Source: Silene conica (Eukaryota > Streptophyta > Magnoliopsida > Caryophyllales > Caryophyllaceae). Taken from it: DNA of 64,000 nt. Made by a program: the position numbers and the translations under genes. The stretch spans positions 22,297,079 to 22,361,078 of the forward strand of contig CM055313.2 of assembly GCA_029255685.2 (NCBI GenBank), given 5' to 3'. The notes below the pieces were generated by a model that ran no database searches, was not told the DNA's origin, and saw only the letters and a list, made by a program, of their open reading frames with translations. Of this stretch, positions 53,045 to 63,511 are shown piece after piece; positions within the stretch are counted from its first letter, which is position 1, and each line of letters begins with the position of its first letter.

Positions 53045-54045
53045 TGTGGGGAATATAGCATGTATTCGCCCTAAACATGAAGGATTATAACGAATTTTAC
53101 AGTTGTGAATATGGTCATAAGATTAATAAAAACATGAAAAGAATACAACCTTGAGTCCTTGCGCAAAAGGCCTAAGAACAGGAATTAAAGTAAATTCCCT
53201 CCTATAACTTGCACCCAAGACTTTGTTTAAGACGATGTCGCGTGTGCTAGAAAGGATCTCCAATTGCCTTGCAATATGGGGAGAATTTTGTGAGGTTTTG
53301 ATGTGAGATCTGAGTTTTGGGAAAATCGTGTTCTCAAAACCCTAATTATCAGAATTGTGAATTACCAGTTGAACAAGAGTTCCTGACATAAGGAGAGTTA
53401 TACTCCTTATGTAGTACTCGGGCTGGCCGGCCGAATTGGGCATAGGTGAGGGTGGGCTTTTCCACTCTCATCTTATTCCAGTGCGTGATTCGACCCGATT
53501 TGCTAAATATTATTCGCGGGTATTAATTATAAATCGCACACATGTTATCAGATATTAATACAGTCGATGTATTAATAATAGTCTGATAAAATACGACATT
53601 GTATAATTGGCCCAATTAATATAACTGTTTATATTAATACGCAAATTCAATATTTAATTAAATATAACCGTTTATATTTAATTTTACGAATTAATCATGT
53701 AATCCGTGTTAGCTAAAATTATTTAATCCGTATTAAATAATAATCTCAACATCTTATTGACTAATTTAATAGTCAATACCTCTGACTAACTGTTTAGTCT
53801 TATCCGGCATAAATGTGATTGTATTTTCATACCTTCACATCTCTCAAACGTGTCCTATAGGTGTGACGTATAGGGACCAGTTGATCACCGTCATCCGTAT
53901 GACAATAACGTCAAACTTATCTAGCAAGCAAACCATTATTGATAAACGTGGATCAACTGATAATAATACTGCAGTATGCCCTTGTGATCCTTAAAGAGAT
54001 TTAATAAGTCATTGTACTTAATTGTTAAGGACACCAACCCCAACA
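53045..54045 (-). mobile_element. Solo LTR of the C2 family, 1001 bp
   Basis: Flanked by a perfect duplication GAGGC (53040-53044 and 54046-54050). It starts TGTGGGGAATATAGC and ends CACCAACCCCAACA on the plus strand, matching C2 LTRs throughout but clearly older. It lacks the 74-bp C2 extension. Unequal recombination between two LTRs would leave this product. It interrupts exon 3 of the additional ORF, so removing it with one duplication copy restores continuity of that exon. Confidence 0.93.
53876..53961 (-). other. Conserved double stem-loop in the solo LTR
   Basis: The outer arms ACCAGTTGATC (53876-53886) and GATCAACTGAT (53951-53961) have one mismatch. The inner arms CAATAACG and CATTATTG have one mismatch. 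The structure is older and slightly decayed relative to C2. Confidence 0.6.
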
Positions 54046-55132
54046 GAGGCGGCTGGTGTTGAGTCCTCTGCCAAGCGGTTGGAGCCTTCATCTTCCTCTA
54101 ATGATGTTACCATTCTTGCTGCCCCTTTGTCCTCCTTGCCTCCTTTAGGCCTTCCTACGCAGACAAGGGCTTACTCCTCTTTGGTTAAGAGGGAGCCGTC
54201 TGGATCTGGGGCTGGTGGATCGGGTACCAGAGCTGAGGATGCTGGAGCCGGGGATGAGGTGAACGATGTGATGTCTGACCTTCCTGAGGATGTTATCAGA
54301 TTGCCTGTTGGGTTTGGGTGTACTGCAGGAGTGCCCTGCTGGACGACCCTGAAGAGAGCGCTGCTTCCTAGCGTGAGGACGTACCTTCGTCCCAGGCCCA
54401 CCAGGGAATTGCTGGAGGATGCTGCCGAGCAGGCATTTGCGGTATGACCTTTCCTCTTGTCTTCGTACCAAAATCCTCTTTGTCTTCCGTCCTTCATCCT
54501 TTTCTTCCTACAGACTTTACAGATGTTGTTGGTTGAGATTGATCGCCTGCCGGAATCCGAGAGGGAAGTAACATCCTTGAAGGCTGAGCTGAATTTTGAT
54601 GACCAGGAGGCTGGAGGCGGAGAAGGCTCGGGGGAACCAAAGGTTGGAGGCGGCTAAGGCAAAGGAGAAAGACTCCGAGGAGCAGATGGCGATAGTCCTG
54701 GATGCTAAAGATGCCCTTGCCTCTGAGGTAAGGAAATGGAAGGAGGCCAAGGAGGCTGCTGATGCAGAGAATGCTGTCCTGCGGGAGAAAAAGAAATCCC
54801 TTTCTGGCGTACTATCCGACATTGTTCCTTACACCCATTGGGCAGTCAGGGTTGAGTGCATGAAGGAGGTGCTGGAGAACAAGCACCTGGAATGGGATGC
54901 GGCGGAGGAAGAGCGTCTTTTGGAGGCTACTTTTCCCGTAAAACCTGATCTTGGCGTGCTCTCTGACTGCGAGGGAGAAGATGCTCCGGAGATCAACAGT
55001 CCTGCTCCTGCTGGGTCTCCTCCTGCTCAGGGAGAAGCGATTCCTGTGACTCCTCCTCCAGCAGGTGATGGCCAGGGTGATGTTGGTGCAGCTGGTGATT
55101 CCTCCTCCGTGACCAAGCATGTTGTTACTTAA

Positions 55133-55758
55133 TCGTCAGTTTGTTGTTTCTGAGCCCTGTGTGGCATGTTGTTTTGTTGTACCTTCTGGACCCGGGTGGG
55201 TCCAGCTAAACACTTATCTTTTGGGGCCTTCAGTTTTTGGGCGTATTGTGTAAAAACTTTTTTCCGGCCTTTTTTCCGGCTGGCGGAGCACCTGTGGGTG
55301 CATATGAATATTCGTGGTTCCAGGGTTTACTGGATCCTCAGTTTATATGTTTGCCGTTTTTGTGTTTTGCATGCATGCTTTTGTTTGCTTTTAAATGGCC
55401 AAGTGTACGTGTTGGTTCCCTTAGTTATGAGTCTTCTAGGCTTTTCCGTGGGTGCTTAGTATTGTGGGTGACTGTATCCCAGCTTGGTTATACTACGCCA
55501 CATTCACACGTTTTAGTTTTGATAGTTTTCAACAAGAATTGCTTGACTGAATCATACCGAAGTTATATTCAAGATAACCCGTGGGGTTTCTTACAAAATG
55601 TTCAAAAGATATTTGTCAAGAGACTGGCTTGACACCAAAAGATAGCTATTGGGTTTCGCTTAACCCTTAACTAAAAAGAAAATAAAACAACGTAAATAGC
55701 AAAAGAGTCCTAGAACCTGAGGGTTCAGGTTGCTGACTGATGTGGCTTTTCCAGCTTT
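55133..55758. other. Spacer between convergent additional ORF and integrase of G2
   Basis: About 600 bp separates the two convergent 3' ends. T-rich on the plus strand. It probably holds the end signals of both transcripts. No clear poly-A signal was picked out. Confidence 0.5.
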
Positions 55759-56793
55759 CTAGGTGAAATACTTTTTTAAGTGCAAGATGTTCCATGGCCT
55801 GGGTACCATTTTTCCGTTCATGTCCATTAGCATGTAGGAGCCACTGCCAGTCGCATTTTCCACCTGGTATGGTCCTTCCCAGTTATATGCAAACTTTCCC
55901 GCTTTGTGGTTCTTGGTGTTCTGGAAGACTTTACTAAGAACAAGATCTCCCACCTGCAGGGTCCTGACCTTAACGTTTTTGTTGTATATTCGTGCTACCA
56001 TCTGCTTGTATGATGCTATTCTGATTTGAGCGCTTGTCCTGAGTTCATCTATGGTGTCCAGGCTGCTGGCCATTTCTATCTGGTTGCGCTCTTTTGTCAG
56101 GCATCCGTACCTCTGTGTTGGGATCCTGACCTCTGAGGGAATTACTGCCTCGGCCCCGAACACCAGGCTAAAGGGTGTTTGGCCTGTTGCAACTTTTGGC
56201 GTTGTTCTGTCTGACCATAGGACGAGGGGTAGCTCTTCTGCCCATCTGCCCCCTGCTTCTTCCAGCCATCTCTTTAAGTTGTCCATGACAATCCGGTTGC
56301 TGGATTCAGCTTGGCCATTTGTCTGTGGGTACCTGGGAGCAGCTTTTAACAGTGAAATGTTCCAGCTAGCACAAAATGACTCTGTCTTATTGGATATGAA
56401 TTGAGAACCATTATCACAGACTATTTCAGAAGGTATGCCAAACCTACATATTATATTACGCTTAAGGAAAGATATCACCTGATTTTCCGTGACCTGGGGG
56501 AAGACCTCTGCTTCTATCCATTTGGAAAAGTAATCTGTTAGTGCTAGCATGTATGTCTTGTTTCCTGGTGCCCTTGGCAGGGGTCCCACGATATCCATTC
56601 CCCACTTCATGAATGGCCATGGTGATATTACTGGATGTAGAGGTTCTGCAGGCTGGTGCATTACGGGCGCGTGCTTCTGGCTGGGTTGGCACTTTTTTGC
56701 AAATTCCATAGCATCCTTCCTAATTGTTGGCCAGAAGTATCCTTGTCTGAGTGCTTTGTTGGATAGGCTCCTGCCCCTGCATGATTTCCACAC
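55759..56793 (-). pseudogene. pol: G2 integrase
   Basis: The 344-codon frame has the end of the zinc region (GYFWPTIRKDAMEFAKKC) and the catalytic core: Asp in WGMDIVGPLP, Asp in VCDNGSQF and Glu in NGQAESSNR. A C-terminal domain follows (LQVGDLVLSKVF, GPYQVENATGSGSY). Catalytic residues are intact. The upstream half of the zinc region is in the overlapping frame ending at 56661, so a frameshift separates integrase from RNase H. Confidence 0.88.
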
Positions 56794-57683
56794 TCGCCAT
56801 TGTGGAGATCATGCAAGATAGCCTGACTTTCCTTTTCTCTCAGACACCGAAGGTAGGGTCCAGCCAATGATTTCCTGAACAAGATTCCATCTATTAGTGT
56901 AAATCTGGATGCTTTCATTTTGAATCCCCTTACCTCTTTTTTCTCTGGGGGAAGGATGTTATTTGCTAGCCACTCAATGTACGGGGTCCTCCAATCTGGA
57001 GTTTCTTCCTGATCAACAATATTGCTGAGTATTCCTGCTTCCATTTCCCACTGGGTGCTGGATGTGTCAACTTCTGGATCCTGTCCTGAAGTTGAAGGTT
57101 CCAGCACGTGGATAATTGGGATTGCAGAAATCTCTCCTGGATTGAATTTAGCCCCCAGGTTGGCCAATGCATCACCTTCAACATTCTGGTCCTTGGGTAT
57201 TTGCTTTAGTTCGAAGGTGATGAACTCTGCCTTCAGCTCCTTTGCTACTTTCAGGTAGGCGATCATCTTTGGATCTTTGGCCTCGTACTCGCCATTTACG
57301 TGATTTACTATAAGTTGTGAATCACCAAAGGCTCGTAGGTGCCTGATTCTCATTCCGAGAGCCAGTTGCAATCCTTGGATTAATGCTTCGTATTCAGCGA
57401 CGTTGTTAGTGGCTGGGAATTCACAGCGTACAGCATGTGCAAGAACGTCTCCCTGCGGGGATCGCAGTACCATGCCTACCCCTGCTCCTCGGCTGTTTGA
57501 GGCACCATCTACGTGCAGCGTCCAACACTTTTCTGCTGAATCCATTTCTGGGGGTAGGAAGGCCGTTTCTGCTTCTTTCTGTAACCCTGGACTAAAATCA
57601 GAAACAAAATCTGCAAGAGCTTGTGATTTTATTGCTGTACGGGTTTCAAATTTTAAATCATAACCGCTCAAAGTACTGACCAC
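56661..57683 (-). pseudogene. pol: G2 second (plant/archaeal-type) RNase H
   Basis: The frame has WTLHVDGASNSRGAGVGMVL, NVAEYEALIQGLQLAL, FGDSQLIVNHVNG and DALANLGA. These are the four conserved blocks of the second RNase H that Tat elements carry in addition to the usual Gypsy one. Its presence is the main support for the Tat assignment. A frameshift lies at each end (about 57680 and 56700-56790). Confidence 0.85.
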
Positions 57684-58294
57684 TTGGCCATTTTCCCAGA
57701 CAATTCTGGTTTCCCTAATATGGATTTTAAAGGGTAACTTGTTAGGACCGAAATTGTGTGAGATTCGAAGTAAGGTCTGAGCTTATAGGATGCTGTTACT
57801 AAAGCCAAAACAAGTTTTTCTGGAGCGGAATACCTGGTCTCTGCAGGTAGCAGAGATTTGCTGATATAATACACAGGATGCTGTGATCCTTCATACTCTC
57901 TTACCAGGACTCCGCTAGCCGCTGCTTCTGTAACGGATAAGTATAGGTAGAGCTGTTCTCCTGGCTCTGGCTTAGATAAGAGGGGAGGAGTGCTGAGGTA
58001 CTGCTTCAGGCTCCTGAAGGCTTCCTCATGCTCCTCCGTCCACTCGAATCTCTTGCTCTTTCGCAGAATATCGTAGAACAACTTACATCTTTCTGAAGAT
58101 CTTGATATAAACCTGTTAAGGGCTGCTACTCTTCCTGTCAGCCTCTGCACGTCTCTTGGTTTCTGTGGTGATTTCAGCTGCAGCAAGGCTTTGATTTGAT
58201 CCGTGCTTGCCTCGATGCCTCTTTGTGTGACCATGTACCCTAAGAACTTCCCGCTGGATACTCCAAAAGTGCACTTTGAAGGGTTCAGCCTCAT
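57668..58294 (-). pseudogene. pol: G2 reverse transcriptase thumb and first RNase H
   Basis: The segment begins MRLNPSKCTFGVSSGKFLGY, continues through LTGRVAALNRFISRSSERC, and then the Gypsy RNase H (LYLYLSVTEAAASGVLVREY, YYISKSLLPAETRYS). In this RNase H the first catalytic Asp position is occupied by Ser in LSVTEAA, as is common when the second RNase H is present. It is in register with the frame above it across a single stop at 58325-58327. Confidence 0.82.
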
Positions 58295-58324
58295 TTGATA
58301 CTTCCTCAGGGTACCGAATGTTTC

Positions 58325-58720
58325 CTATAAGTGCTGGAAGTGTTGTTCTGCTGCTTTGGACTTTACCACCATGTCGTCAATGTATACCTCCATGGTCTTT
58401 CCTATCTGGTCTTTGAACATCATATTCACCAACCTTTGATATGTGGAACCTGCATTTTTCAGTCCAAAAGGCATAACATTGTAACAGTAGATACCTCTTT
58501 CTGATTGAAAGGCGGTTTTCTCCTGATCTTCAGCAGCCATCTTGATTTGGTTGTATCCACTCCAGACATCCAGGAACGTCAGCATCTCGTGTCCTGCTGT
58601 AGCATCTACCATGGCATCTATGTGCGGCAGAGGGAAAGGGTCCTTCGGGCAGGCTTTGTTTAAGTCTGTGAAATCAGCACAAACTCGCCATTTGCCATTC
58701 TTCTTGGGCACCACTACCAC
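58325..58720 (-). pseudogene. pol: G2 reverse transcriptase core
   Basis: Contains VVVPKKNGKWRVCADFTDLN, PFPLPHIDAMVD, FLDVWSGYNQI, VMPFGLKNAGSTYQR and the catalytic YIDD (EVYIDDMVVKS). It ends at an in-frame TAG (58327-58325). One expected residue in the finger region differs (DVWSGY for DAYSGY), a mild substitution. Confidence 0.88.
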
Positions 58721-58743
58721 GTTGGACAGCCACTCTGGGTATT

Positions 58744-58989
58744 TTACTTCCCTGATTTTTCCAGCAGCCAGGCATCTACCTCCTGGTTTATCACCTGATT
58801 TCTTTCGTAGGCGAATTTCCGTTTTTTCTGCTGGACTGGCTTGTGATTAGGGTCCACGCTTAACCCGTGTGATATGACTTCTGGATCTATGCCTACAATA
58901 TCCTCCTGTGACCAAGCAAAGCAATCAATATTATCTTTTAACAACTGTACAAGTTTTAGGCGGATATCACCTGTACATTCTGCTCCCAT
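58744..58989 (-). pseudogene. pol: G2 reverse transcriptase N-terminal part
   Basis: LVQLLKDNIDCFAWSQEDIVGIDPEVISHGLSVDPNHKPVQQKKRKF is the usual lead-in to a Tat reverse transcriptase, recognised in pieces. It stops at a frameshift near 58760, a few codons before the PKKNGKWR block. Confidence 0.8.
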
Positions 58990-59090
58990 CAGGACTTTCC
59001 TTTCTGGGTGCTGCGGATCCAGGGGATTTCGTCCAATTCTAGCTGCGGTGGCTCAACGTATTCCTCCTGGAGCCGCTTTCCCTTTGACTG

Positions 59091-59513
59091 CTATGCTGGT
59101 GGCGGAGTTGTTGTGGGCTTGAGTGCCACCTTGTAGCAGCTTTTCGCTTCGTCCTGGTTTCCCTTGATTGTTTGCACTCCCCAAGGCGTTGGGAACTTCA
59201 AGCATTGGTGGTAGGATGATGGTATTGCCTTCATGTCGTGGATCCATGGCCTGCCAAGAATCACATTATAGGTGGAAGGACCATCAATTACGAGATATCT
59301 TACCTGCTTGTTCAGTCCTCCGGCATAGATGGGGATGAGTATTTCCCCCAGGGAATGTTTAGTTTCACCACTAACTCCCACCAGGGGCACTAGCTTCTTT
59401 ACCAGGTCGCTCTCGCTGAATCCCATGCTCTTTAGTGTTTCTAGCATGATTAAGTTGACGGAGCTTCCTGTATCCACCAGTATCTTTTTTACTGTACAAT
59501 TTCCTATGGACAA
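59091..59513 (-). pseudogene. pol: G2 aspartic protease
   Basis: The catalytic block is [11 protein letters not shown] near residue 12, followed by a flap-type region and the [10 protein letters not shown] segment. It is a normal retropepsin of this lineage. Frame breaks on both sides separate it from gag and reverse transcriptase. Confidence 0.82.
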
Positions 59514-59802
59514 GGTGATTATCAGAGCGTCGTCATGGTACTCCGTGCTTCCTTCCCCGTCGGTTTCGTCGAAACTGACTGCTGGAAGGTCTTTGCTGCT
59601 GATCTTGCAGGAGCTTTCCGGTTTGTCTCCCTTTGATTTGGTGGCGTGTCTTTTTGCGGCTGAGTAGGTTAGTCCGCACAGCTCCGATCCTCATGTGATT
59701 ACATTGATAATTTTTGTGCAAACAGGAGGGCTAGAAGGTCTGACCTGACTGGCGGAGTTGACCTTGGTCCCCTTAGCCAACAGGTGGTTTAGGTTTCCTT
59801 GG

Positions 59803-61467
59803 TCAAACTGGTATTTTACCTCCTTTCTTAAGGTGATGCAATCCTCCGTAGTGTGACCGATGTTCTCCTCGTGGAAATCGCATCTCAGGCTGGTGTCTCT
59901 GTTGTCTCTGTTGTCTTTCCTCCGTCCTCTTCCTGGGCCACTTGACTTTTTCTCCCAGGTCCTTGAGGGCTTTGATTACTCCTGCAAGATTAACATCAAA
60001 ACCGTATTCGTTTACCTTGGGAGGTAGGTTTGGATCATTCTTCCAATTTTTGCCTCCTGTTATTTTGTTGACCGGCCTGCTGTAGGGTTTGGCCTTCTCG
60101 CTCCTTTCTTCCTTTGCTTTCCTGGTGGGGGTCTCAACACGCTGGCTGATCCTTCTGGGGCCTGGGTCCTCCTCCAGGCGGACGACATCCAGGGCCTTCT
60201 GCTGTACTTGAGCGAAGCTGGTGCAGGTCCACTTGGTTAGATCTTTGTATAGGTCTGACCCCTCTGGTAGCCCCCAGCGGAAGGCGTGGATGGCGGTAGC
60301 TACGTCACATTTTGGTATGGACACCATTTCATTGTTGAATCGGGCCAGGTAGTCCATCGTTGGCTCCGTGTCGCGCTGGATGATGCGATACAGATCGCTT
60401 GTCTGTTTTTCCGGCTTCCGACTGCTGGCAAAATGCTGGTTGAAAGCGTTCACCAGCTCAGCAAAGCTGGGGATGCTCCCATTCGGCAGGCTGACCAGCC
60501 ACTGCAGGGCTGCTCCTGAAAGAGTTGACCCAAATCCCTTACACATGCATGCTTCTTTGAGTGGTCCTGTAGCCGTTATCACCATCATTTTCTGCTTGTA
60601 TTGATTGACGTGGTCAATCGGGTCGGCAGTTCCGTCGTAGTGCGTCATTGTGGGCGGTGTAAACCCCTTTGGCACATCGACAGAGACTATGTTGCTGGTG
60701 AAGGGAGAATCTGCGTAGCTATCTTCTGTTGCTTTTTCCAGGGGTCGCGGTACTCCTGGTATGCGGTTGACGAGATCACATAGCTCATTGTATTTCTGCT
60801 CCCACGCGTTAGATAGTGTGGACGCTGGGGGAGGCAGAAATCCGCGCTCCGCGGCCCCTGGAGCCTGGCTGGCTAACGGGAACGGGCTGGCATACTGGGA
60901 GGTGTGAATGATGGAGGGGGTTTGCTGATAGCTACGCCCTGGTGCTCCATTTCCTCCATCGTACTGCTGATATGAAGACAGCCTTGTTGATGACTCTGCT
61001 TGCCACGCTGGAACTTGCTGATATGAGGGTCCTGTAGGATGAGAAAAGTTAGTGTTTGCAGATTGTATTTTCAGAATATCGTTACCTGTGTGCGTGAAGG
61101 TTTGAGATGGCGACGGGTAAGATAAGAATCCCATCCCACTGGGAGTTATCATTTCTGGGGGAGTAACCCTGCTGAGATCCAGGCGCGTGACTATCTCAGC
61201 TGGAACTTCCCTTGCCCTTTTCCCACTGGCTCTTCTTTGATGCTTTTCTGCGGCTTCTGCTGCGGCTTCTGCTGTATTGGCGGCGATTCGTGCCCTCAGA
61301 TCCTGGTTGTCTTTCTTCAGGCTGCTGATTGCTTCCGCCATTGTCTGCCACATTTCCGCAGTGGGAGTAAGTTGGCTCGGGTTTTGCCTTTTCCCAGTGT
61401 CTGATTGGATGGTGACAGTGGTTTTGGTTGGAACCAGGACAGGGGTGCTGCTACCGGCTGGTGCCAT
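59803..61467 (-). pseudogene. gag: G2 gag
   Basis: The ATG at 61467 (MAPAGSSTPVLVP) is preferred. Earlier codons in the same frame overlap the primer site and cannot be native. An Ala-rich coiled stretch (about residues 40-80) is followed by a Pro/Ser-rich linker. The capsid-like retrotransposon gag domain covers about residues 260-450 (MTHYDGTADPIDHVNQYK, TLSGAALQWLVSLPNGSI, TMDYLARFNNEM). The frame goes out of register near 59890, just before the CDFHEE-type zinc-binding segment expected at the end of gag. Confidence 0.82.
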
Positions 61468-61645
61468 GGTTGTTGTGGATAGTGGTGGAATCGTGATTTT
61501 GGATGTGGGTAGCAATGAAATTTTACTGGCGGATGGACGTGGTGTTAAGGGGTTGGTTGTTTTTGGGTGTTTCCCGACATTATTGAGTTTTTGACTAGGA
61601 TGATTTTGTGAGTTTTTTTTTTTGTTTTGGGTACAACAATCACTA

Positions 61646-61666
61646 TAGCCCCACGGTGGGCGCCAA
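61646..61666 (-). other. G2 primer-binding site
   Basis: In element sense TGGCGCCCACCGTGGGGCTA begins two bases after the LTR. TGGCGCC starts are usual in this lineage. I do not assign the tRNA with certainty. Confidence 0.7.
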
Positions 61667-61668
61667 AA

Positions 61669-62247
61669 TGTTTTGGTCAAAAATTACCAAGTTTGTTTAT
61701 GTAAGGTTATAGTGATCTTATGGCAAAGATGTTCATTGATTGTGTTTGACAAATTACAAAGTAAAAGAAACAAAGGAAGAGATGTTATTATTCTTGTTCA
61801 AATGAGTGAGTGTTACAATGTTGCGTGGATACTCTTGCTGAAATGCAAGAGATTTGCTATGTTGTATGGGTATTCCTGCTGGAATGCAGGGGGGCTCTTC
61901 CTAAGTGGTCTATTTCTAGGTCAGATATTGGGTAGTCTTTACAATAAATGAGCTCCCTTATTTATAGTGTATGAAAGTACAAGAATCCGTTGGACAAGGA
62001 CTACTGGGCCAAGGCTAGCCGTTTTCTGCTGACAACACCTTCTCATCATCATGTGGACTGACTATTTGGGCCTAGTTAAGCAATTGGGCTGCTTAACTTC
62101 TTCAGCACACTTCCTATTTGTGTTTCTTAATGACAATGAGCGTGTGGCTGAGATTGCTTCTTGTCTTCAATCCGTGTGTCCCAAAATGCTCTAATGTCCT
62201 GCCGCCACGTGTCGTGGGCCAAATAATGCTAATTTTGGGGACTAACA
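61669..62247 (-). repeat. 5' LTR of G2
   Basis: It is 579 bp, very similar to its partner, with roughly ten differences by eye. The TATA box CTATAAATAA at 61967-61958 would start the genomic RNA. Confidence 0.9.
61958..61967 (-). promoter_or_regulatory. G2 5' LTR TATA box
   Basis: In element sense CTATAAATAAGG. The matching site in the 3' LTR reads CTATAAATAGG. Confidence 0.6.
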
Positions 62248-62252
62248 ATAGA

Positions 62253-63312
62253 GATTATGCATTAATTGCTTTTGTAGTGTATACTTTCTCGGTTCCACTT
62301 GATTCTTTACCTTTATCGCATTATGTAGGGGATAATTAAACGAAACAGAGGAAGAATGTGTGATTCATATGTAGGAGATCTGTTGTAATGACTTTCTGTC
62401 TTTTTGGCAGTACTAGTAGTTCAATTGAATGGTTAGACCTTGGGACCTGTAAGATGTAAAGCTTTCGCCATGTAAAGTCGTTCATTCTTAGAAGTTGTAT
62501 TGGTGCACCATGGAGAGGCCTTCTGCGGTAGTAAAACGGTAAAACTGCTTATTATCGAATTGCAAGATTTAAAGTAGAAGGACAATGACGGTGGTTTATG
62601 GTTGTTTTGATGTTATATGTTAGGGATCATAAGTTTTGCTAGTTGAATCACAGTATTGCAGTAATTAGTAGATATATGAATGACGGATTAGAGTATTGCC
62701 TGCTACTTACATCAACTTATTATGATGGATTTGTCATCTTTGATTGGGGTAGACTTTTAAATTTTATTTTCTAAGTTTGTAATTTTTTTTGTAAGAATTT
62801 CTTAAATTTTTGTAGGCGCGAAATTTTAGTTTGTAATTTTTTTTTGTAAGACTTTCTTAAATTTTATTTTTTAGCCCACTGTACCTATGAATTTCTAGAT
62901 CCGCCCCTAATTTAAACATTCCGCAAATTAACTTTTATTTATTATCGTTCTATTTTTGTCAGAGCTATGTTCTATGCTAAAAATTAAGTCCCTGGAACAT
63001 CATATATGAAGAAAAATTTGAGAAATGCTTTACACGAGATCGAACTTAAGTCTACATGTAGGATTTCTTGGTGGATATGTCAAAGAGCTTAGAAATGCTC
63101 AAATTTTAATAATGTATGAAAGAAATCAAATCAAATCAAATACGAAGTAAACAAAATTAATTAATTCATATGAAATTCATCATCTATATTTTAAAATCAA
63201 CATCTTCGTATTCCACATTTAGAGGACCCTGTCTTATGATAAGATTTCAATTAGTCAATGAACAATGAACATCTTACTCTTTTATTCCCAAATCGACAAG
63301 TCGTTGAACCGT
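62253..63312. other. Intergenic, no gene recognised
   Basis: AT-rich DNA continuing from 51234. Fragments such as GATCCGCCCCTAAT near 62900 resemble common repeat ends, but no element could be bounded. Confidence 0.45.
62774..62866. repeat. 54-bp-period tandem duplication
   Basis: Two near-identical 38-39 bp units (62774-62811 and 62828-62866) reading AGTTTGTAATTTTTTTTGTA with two or three differences. Confidence 0.65.
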
Positions 63313-63321
63313 TTGTTTAAA

Positions 63322-63502
63322 CGGTAAGTCTTACTTAAAACAGGTATTATTCGTCTTAAGTTTAAGACGGGTTAAATACTATCAAGTGGAGTAATAAAAC
63401 AAAAAAATTGTATTTTTTAGGTAATAAGTGGCGTGATTTTATATATATTTGACCTGTTTTATGTTTAAGATAGATAACGACGGTGTGAAACAAGAATTTG
63501 GG
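63322..63502. mobile_element. Mutator-like MITE, 181 bp
   Basis: A 9-bp duplication TTGTTTAAA lies at 63313-63321 and 63503-63511. The left end GGTAAGTCTTACTT and right end (inverted) CCAAATTCTTGTTT repeat the pattern of the element at 5789-5984. No frame is present. Confidence 0.55.
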
Positions 63503-63511
63503 TTGTTTAAA

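Larger units (their letters stand above)
52113..55132 (+). pseudogene. Additional ORF of G2 (putative gypsy-type transposon domain), four exons, split by a solo LTR
   Basis: The ATG at 52113 (MGDDLFPSQG) opens exon 1 (52113-52662). This holds the conserved region RPEWTCMYLYPFSLGLRFPFPDF and QINPYAWRTVL, known as the putative gypsy-type transposon domain. Short introns with GT/AG ends and pyrimidine tracts (52663-52727 and 52863-52941) join in phase to exon 2 (52728-52862) and exon 3 (52942-53044, resuming at 54051-54441). A solo LTR splits exon 3. Intron 3 (54442-54513) leads to exon 4, with a coiled-coil stretch (EAEKARGNQRLEAAKAKEKD) and an acidic, Pro-rich tail ending at 55132. A frameshift near 54590 lies in exon 4. 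The protein's role is unknown. It is convergent with pol. Confidence 0.75.
51240..62247 (-). mobile_element. Tat-lineage Ty3/Gypsy retrotransposon (G2), about 10.0 kb without the solo LTR
   Basis: LTRs of 578 bp (51240-51817) and 579 bp (61669-62247) are flanked by ATAGA (51235-51239 and 62248-62252). Minus-strand gag, protease, reverse transcriptase, two RNase H domains and integrase are present, all with frameshifts or stops. A plus-strand additional ORF with introns occupies the 3' third. Dual RNase H plus an antisense additional ORF points to the Tat lineage, Retand-like branch. Confidence 0.92.

Noticed and set aside
52113-55132. Captured host gene inside G2
   Set aside because: The plus-strand gene with introns first looked like a captured gene, but exon 1 carries the domain known from antisense additional ORFs of Tat-type elements.
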